Shown here: positions 59,849-64,000 of the stretch, piece by piece | How positions within the stretch are numbered: position 1 is the first letter of the stretch | How the letters are laid out: each line of letters opens with the position of its first letter | DNA from: Nonomuraea sediminis | Lineage (GTDB): Bacteria; Actinomycetota; Actinomycetes; Streptosporangiales; Streptosporangiaceae | NCBI RefSeq assembly: GCF_018531495.1 | Contig: NZ_JAHDTI010000029.1 | Span: 1 to 64,000 of the forward strand | Reading direction: 5' to 3' | Length of the DNA stretch: 64,000 nt | Program-made: the position numbers and the translations under genes | The notes under the pieces: model-generated | Databases searched by the model: none | Told to the model about the DNA's origin: nothing | Seen by the model: the letters and a program-made list of their open reading frames with translations, nothing else

Positions 59849-61159
59849 TTACGATTTCGGCCAGGCATAGTGGCTCACGAAATTCGCCAGCGCCGCCGAG
59901 TTCACCTCCAGCGCCTTGCGGTCGACGTTGCCCAGCGAGTCGCAGGCCTGGTGGTAGCAGCCGTCCAGCGGCTCGCCCGCCACCCCGCCGAACGTCTCGG
60001 CCTCGTCCTCGGTCTTGAGCTGCTCCGCGCCGGTCGACAGCCCGCCCGCAGGGATGCCCGCCGCGATGAACGGCCCGTAGTCCGACCGCCCGTCGAAGGC
60101 CTTGCCCGCGTACGGCAGGCCGTGCCCGACGAAGTACCGCTGCAGGGTCCGCTCCACGCCCGCCGAGCCCTTCGGGAATGGACCCCCGCCGAGGCCGTCG
60201 GAGTTGTCGCCGTCGTAGATCTGGAACTTGTAGTTCGGCGAGGCGATCATGTCCAGGTTCACGTAGAACCGGATCTGCTTGCGCTCGGCGGGAGTCAGGC
60301 TCGCCACGTAGTGCTGCGACCCGAGCAGCCCCAGCTCCTCCCCGCCCCACCAGGCGAAGCGCACCGGCCGCCGCGGGTGCAGCCTGGCGGTCCGCAGCGC
60401 CACCTCGAGCACCGCCGCGCTGCCCGAGCCGTTGTCGTTGATGCCGGGCCCCTCCTGCCGCGAGTCGAGGTGGGAGCCGACCATGAACACCCTGCCCTCG
60501 CCCGGGGTCTGCGCGATCACGTTGTGCGTGATCCGCTGCTCACTCTCGGTCCTGGTCATGACCCGCAGCCGCCTCAGCCCGCCGAGCTCCTCGCCGGTGT
60601 CCGGGCCCACCGCGACCACGGGCAGGTGCTGCGGGTGGCCCGCGCTGCCGTCGAAGGTCTCCTTCGGGTCGATCACCACCAGCGCCTTGGCGCCGGCGGC
60701 CGTGGCGGCCTTCGCCTTCTCCTCGAACGTGCAGGTGCCCCGATCGGCCAGCGCGATCCGCCCCGGGACGAATCCGGTGAAGTCGCTCGCCGTACAGCCG
60801 AGACCGGCGCGCTGGGGGCGGGCCGTGACGTCGCCGCTCCCGGAGAAGTGCATGGTCCTGGCGTCCTTGTAGGCGTGAGAGCCTCTCACGAGGGCAGGGG
60901 CGAGCTCACGGTAGAAGTCGAATGCGAAGGGTTGGAGCTCCACGGTGTAGCCTGCGTCGCGCAGCTTGGATGCGACGTATGCGGCCGATGCGTCGTAACC
61001 GGGCAGCCCGGCCGCGCGGTTTCCGCCGTGCGCGTCGGCGATGGCCTGCAGAGCCTTGAGATGCCCGAACACGTGGTCCACGGTGACCGCGTCACCCAGC
61101 CGGTCGCCCGGCGCGCCCGGCGTGACGAGGGCCAGCAGGAGCATCGCATGAGTGATCAT
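59849..61159 (-). CDS. M28-family zinc aminopeptidase with PA insert
   Basis: 436 residues. A short hydrophobic N-terminus (MLLLALVTPGAPG) suggests export. A protease-associated domain (about 110-215, GRIALADRGTCTFEEKAKAA) is inserted before the zinc core: GSHLDSRQEGPGINDNGSGS (His, Asp), WGGEELGLLGS (Glu-Glu), NLDMI and CYHQACDS (His). Similar to Streptomyces griseus-type aminopeptidase S, cutting N-terminal residues from peptides. It ends 10 bp upstream of the molybdopterin gene. Confidence 0.88.
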   Translation of the reverse strand: MITHAMLLLALVTPGAPGDRLGDAVTVDHVFGHLKALQAIADAHGGNRAAGLPGYDASAAYVASKLRDAGYTVELQPFAFDFYRELAPALVRGSHAYKDARTMHFSGSGDVTARPQRAGLGCTASDFTGFVPGRIALADRGTCTFEEKAKAATAAGAKALVVIDPKETFDGSAGHPQHLPVVAVGPDTGEELGGLRRLRVMTRTESEQRITHNVIAQTPGEGRVFMVGSHLDSRQEGPGINDNGSGSAAVLEVALRTARLHPRRPVRFAWWGGEELGLLGSQHYVASLTPAERKQIRFYVNLDMIASPNYKFQIYDGDNSDGLGGGPFPKGSAGVERTLQRYFVGHGLPYAGKAFDGRSDYGPFIAAGIPAGGLSTGAEQLKTEDEAETFGGVAGEPLDGCYHQACDSLGNVDRKALEVNSAALANFVSHYAWPKS

Positions 61160-61310
61160 GCCAGGAGAGTCCCAAGCAGCCTCGCGCTCCGGGGAAAAGG
61201 CGCGTCCACATGGTCGAGTCCTTACCCGGTGCGACGACTCAGGTGACGATTGGGGACACTAGAGGCTAAAGATCGTACGGTCCGGCCGGGAAGGTGCAGA
61301 ATCGCTGTCG

Positions 61311-63746
61311 GTGGCGGAAATCAGGGAACGCGATGACGCGGCAGACCTCTCGGAGGGGGATTCAGCCGTGGATGCCGCGCGCTCGGAACCTGACGTCTAT
61401 GTAGTCGAGCCGCTCCTGCCGCAGCGCCTGCGCCGGCCCTCGGACCTGCTGCGGTTCTTCGCCACGCTGCTCGTGCTCGGCGCGGTCATCCTGCTGTCGC
61501 TGGTGGCCAAGCAGACGCTCAACGGCCTGGAGGCCGACGTCACCTCGGGCACGCGCCTGCTGCCCGAGCTGTTCTCCAGGATCGCCACCTTCCTGGGTGG
61601 CGCCGCGGTGCTCGTCGTGCCCGTGGCCTTCGCCGTGGAGCGCGTCTTCCACCGCGACGGGCTGCGCGTCGCCGAGGGCCTGATCGCGGCCATCATCGGC
61701 ATGGTCGTCTCGTTCCTCATCGGCCAGTGGCTGGTCTCAGGCGCCGCGCCGGACCTGCACCAGCTGCTGACCGGCGGCCGCGCCATCGAGCCGCTCAACA
61801 CGCTGCTCACCTCGGTGATCGCCTACGCCACCGCCGTCCGCATCTCGCGCCGCCCCACCTGGCGGATGCTGATGTGGACGATGATCGCGCTCGACGCCTT
61901 CGCGCTGTTCTCCGGCCGCCAGGTCACGCTGCCGAGCGCGCTGGTCACGATCCTGGTCGGCATGGCCATCGGATACGGCACGCTGTACGGGATCGGGTCT
62001 CCCAACACCCGCCCTCCGGGCAACGCCGTGGTCGCCGCGCTGCGGAAACTGTCGTTCAGCCCGGTCTCGGCCCGCCGGATCGAGGACGACCACCAGGGCA
62101 GCCGCCGTTACGCCATCGGATTGAAGGACGGCGCCTCCCTCGACGTCACCGTGCTCGACCGCGACCGGCAGGTGGCCGGCCTGCCGTACCGGCTGTGGCG
62201 GCGCATCAGGCTCAACTCCGAGACCAGGCGCAAGGCGATCCGCTCGCTGCGCGCCGAGCTCGAGCGCGAGGCCCTGATGGCGTATGCGGCCCAGGCCGCG
62301 GGCGCCTCCACGCCGCGGCTGCTGGGCACCAGCGAGATCGGCACAGAGGCCGCGCTGCTCGCCTACGAACACCTGGAGACCAGGCCACTCGACGACCTGA
62401 CCGACGCCGAGATCGACGACGACCTGCTGGCCCAGATCTGGGAGCAGGTCGAGCTGCTGCAGATCCAGCGCCTGGCGCACCGCCGGCTGACCGGCGACAG
62501 CATCCACCTCGACCGGGCGGGACGGGTCGTGCTGACCGACGCCCGCAGCGGCGAGATCGCCGCCGGCGACCTGCTGCTGCGACTGGACATCGCCCAGCTG
62601 CTCACCTACCTCAGCCTGCGGGTCGGCGCGGAGCGGTCGGTGAAGGCCGCGGCCGGCGTGCTCGGGCCTGACGCGCTGGCCACCGCGATGCCGCTGCTGC
62701 AGCGCATCGCGCTGGTCCGCGAGACGCGGTCGGCGCTGTCGAAGGACAAGGGGCTGCTGGCCGCCATCCGCGAGCAGATCGTGGCGCTCAAGCCGGAGAG
62801 CAAGGTCGAGGAGATCCGGCTGGAGCGCTTCCGGCCGCGCACGCTCATCACGATCATCGCCAGCACCCTGGCCGCCTACTTCCTGCTGTCGCAGCTCAGC
62901 CGCGTCAACGTGGTCCAGGTCGTGACGACCGCCAACTGGGCCTGGTCGGGGCTGGCGCTGGTGGCCTCGTTCATCAGCTTCGTGGCGGCTGCGCTGATGC
63001 TGCGCGGCTTCGTGCCGGAACATCTGCCGCTGTGGCGGACCGTGCTCGTGCAGTTCTCGGCCTCGTTCGTGAAGCTGGTCGCGCCCGCGGCCGTCGGCGG
63101 CGTCGCGATCAACACCCGCTACCTGCAGAAGCGCGGCATCACCCCGGCTCTCGCGGTGGCCAGCGTGGGCGCCTCGCAGCTGGTCATGATGATCTTCCAC
63201 ATCGGGCTGCTGCTGCTGTTCGCCTACATCACCGGGTCCAGCACCGCCACCTCGTTCACGCCGTCGCGCGGGCTGGTGCTCGTCATGCTGGCGGTCGCCG
63301 TGCTGGTGGTGGTCGTGCTCGGCGTGCCACCGCTGCGCAGGCTCATCACCGGGCGGATGCGGCGGTTGTTCTCCAACGTGCTGCCCCGGCTGCTGGACGT
63401 GCTGCAGTCGCCGCGCAAGATGATCGAGGGCTGCTCCGGCACCCTGATGATCACGCTGGCGTTCGTGGCCTGCCTCGACGCCTGCCTGCGCGCCTTCGGC
63501 GCCGACCTCGACTTCACCGCCGTGGCGGTGGTCTACCTGACGGCCAACGCGATCGGGTCCGCCGCGCCCACGCCTGGCGGCCTGGGCGCGGTGGAGGCCT
63601 CGCTCACGCTGGGGCTGACGGTGGCGGGCGTGCCCGCCGAGCTCGCCACCTCCGCCGTCCTGCTCTACCGGCTGCTCACGTTCTGGCTGCCGGTCCTACC
63701 CGGTTGGGCGTCCTTCACTTACCTGCAGAAGCATGAAGCTCTTTGA
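61311..63746 (+). CDS. flippase-like (LPG-synthase TM/UPF0104) protein with degenerate kinase-like domain
   Basis: 811 residues, GTG start. Part 1 (about 45-225): six hydrophobic segments. Part 2 (about 240-490): soluble region resembling ABC1/APH-type kinases (EREALMAYAAQAAGASTPRL, LLAYEHLETRPLDDL) but the catalytic loop reads HRRLTGDSIHLD and the DFG position TDAR, so both usual aspartates are altered. Part 3 (about 500-805): eight-helix lysylphosphatidylglycerol-synthase-type membrane domain with KLVAPAAVGGVAINTRYLQK and GSAAPTPGGLGAVEASLTLG. Probably lipid or polyprenol-linked substrate handling; lacks the LPG catalytic domain. Confidence 0.75.
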   Translation: MAEIRERDDAADLSEGDSAVDAARSEPDVYVVEPLLPQRLRRPSDLLRFFATLLVLGAVILLSLVAKQTLNGLEADVTSGTRLLPELFSRIATFLGGAAVLVVPVAFAVERVFHRDGLRVAEGLIAAIIGMVVSFLIGQWLVSGAAPDLHQLLTGGRAIEPLNTLLTSVIAYATAVRISRRPTWRMLMWTMIALDAFALFSGRQVTLPSALVTILVGMAIGYGTLYGIGSPNTRPPGNAVVAALRKLSFSPVSARRIEDDHQGSRRYAIGLKDGASLDVTVLDRDRQVAGLPYRLWRRIRLNSETRRKAIRSLRAELEREALMAYAAQAAGASTPRLLGTSEIGTEAALLAYEHLETRPLDDLTDAEIDDDLLAQIWEQVELLQIQRLAHRRLTGDSIHLDRAGRVVLTDARSGEIAAGDLLLRLDIAQLLTYLSLRVGAERSVKAAAGVLGPDALATAMPLLQRIALVRETRSALSKDKGLLAAIREQIVALKPESKVEEIRLERFRPRTLITIIASTLAAYFLLSQLSRVNVVQVVTTANWAWSGLALVASFISFVAAALMLRGFVPEHLPLWRTVLVQFSASFVKLVAPAAVGGVAINTRYLQKRGITPALAVASVGASQLVMMIFHIGLLLLFAYITGSSTATSFTPSRGLVLVMLAVAVLVVVVLGVPPLRRLITGRMRRLFSNVLPRLLDVLQSPRKMIEGCSGTLMITLAFVACLDACLRAFGADLDFTAVAVVYLTANAIGSAAPTPGGLGAVEASLTLGLTVAGVPAELATSAVLLYRLLTFWLPVLPGWASFTYLQKHEAL

Positions 63747-64000
63747 GCTTGTCGATCTGAGCGAGTTCGTCCTCGGTGAAAGCCGGGCCGTGCACGCAGG
63801 CCAGGTTGTCCTCCAACTGCTTGACGCTTGAGGCGCCGATCAGCACGCTCGTCACCCGCGGGTCGCGGATCGTCCACTGCAGGGCCATCTGCGCCAGCGT
63901 CTGCTTGCGCGTCTTGGCGATCTCGTTGAGGTTGCGCGCCAGCTCGACCTCGACCTCATCCGCGCTGAGGTACTTGCTGGTGGCCGCCCGCGAGTCCGCG
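63715..64000 (-). CDS. aldo/keto reductase, C-terminal part (runs off window)
   Basis: The last 95 codons of a minus-strand gene ending at TGA 63715-63717. KQTLAQMALQWTIRDPRVTS, VLIGASSVKQLEDNLACVHG and FTEDELAQIDKL match the C-terminus of YghZ/Kv-beta-type aldo/keto reductases, where the GASS-K-QLE-N loop binds the NADPH phosphate. Catalytic Tyr/Lys/His/Asp lie outside the window. Its end overlaps the flippase-like gene by 32 bp. Confidence 0.88.
   Translation of the reverse strand, partial: ADSRAATSKYLSADEVEVELARNLNEIAKTRKQTLAQMALQWTIRDPRVTSVLIGASSVKQLEDNLACVHGPAFTEDELAQIDKLKELHASAGK

Overview
The window is chromosomal DNA from a high-GC, mycelial-type actinomycete, most plausibly a member of the Streptosporangiales (Nonomuraea/Streptosporangium-like). 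Evidence is the very high GC content, frequent GTG starts and ATGA/GTGA start-stop overlaps, a BldC developmental regulator, and a block in which bldC, a DUF8083-type gene, valine/leucine dehydrogenase, a DUF3073 protein, purM, purF and a sterol-carrier-family gene lie together, an arrangement I recall from Streptomyces. The genus is an inference. I see no CRISPR array, prophage or large biosynthetic cluster.

Layout. 0-6 kb: a TnpB remnant abutting a decapitated LysR gene, an amidohydrolase, a membrane protein/TetR pair behind a striking 34-bp palindrome, TrmO, and an HxlR/TPR pair. 6-12.5 kb: dihydrolipoyl dehydrogenase, a tautomerase-like protein, an orphan NarL-type response regulator, pyrD, and a coupled amidase/GH20 hexosaminidase pair (cell-wall turnover). 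12.5-23.6 kb: LacI and TetR regulators, bldC, Val/Leu dehydrogenase, purM-purF, an SDR/MarR pair and a DUF4190 protein. 23.6-33.6 kb: an ABC exporter behind a MerR-type promoter, a frameshifted MFS pump with its divergent TetR and a triple operator, a MetF-like gene, a second MFS pump, a class III nucleotide cyclase with an unusual Gln/Asn substrate pair coupled to a Crp-like regulator, and an exported collagen-like protein. 33.6-42 kb: purL-purQ, a repeat-rich gap, an RsbW-like kinase, purS, and divergently a complete E1alpha-E1beta-E2 2-oxoacid dehydrogenase operon.

42-48.3 kb: a secreted GH2 exo-beta-D-glucosaminidase-like enzyme with a freshly duplicated CBM35, a Dabb protein and small oxidoreductase/SRPBCC/VOC genes. 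48.3-50.6 kb is the most unusual locus: a long leader, a 41-codon ORF in which 12 residues are Trp, a perfect 12-bp hairpin, and a type-I ABC exporter. 50.6-51.5 kb: tRNA-Gly, tRNA-Met and tRNA-Pro, a possible 22-residue ORF, and an SMR exporter under a guanidine-III (ykkC-III) riboswitch. 52-64 kb: acyl-CoA dehydrogenase/MBL pair, DUF6458, a double GNAT protein, PadR/lipoprotein hydrolase, a molybdopterin oxidoreductase, an M28 peptidase, a flippase-like membrane protein with a degenerate kinase-like domain, and the 3' end of an aldo/keto reductase.

Genes are packed tightly, and convergent neighbours often overlap (139 bp at LysR/amidohydrolase, about 20-40 bp at several others). Purine synthesis is represented by four loci (purM-purF, purL-purQ, purS). 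Two families of about 100-bp GC-rich dispersed repeats occupy otherwise empty intergenic space at 17.9, 36.8, 37.2 and 48.3 kb. All names come from reading protein and DNA sequence by eye; no database search was run.
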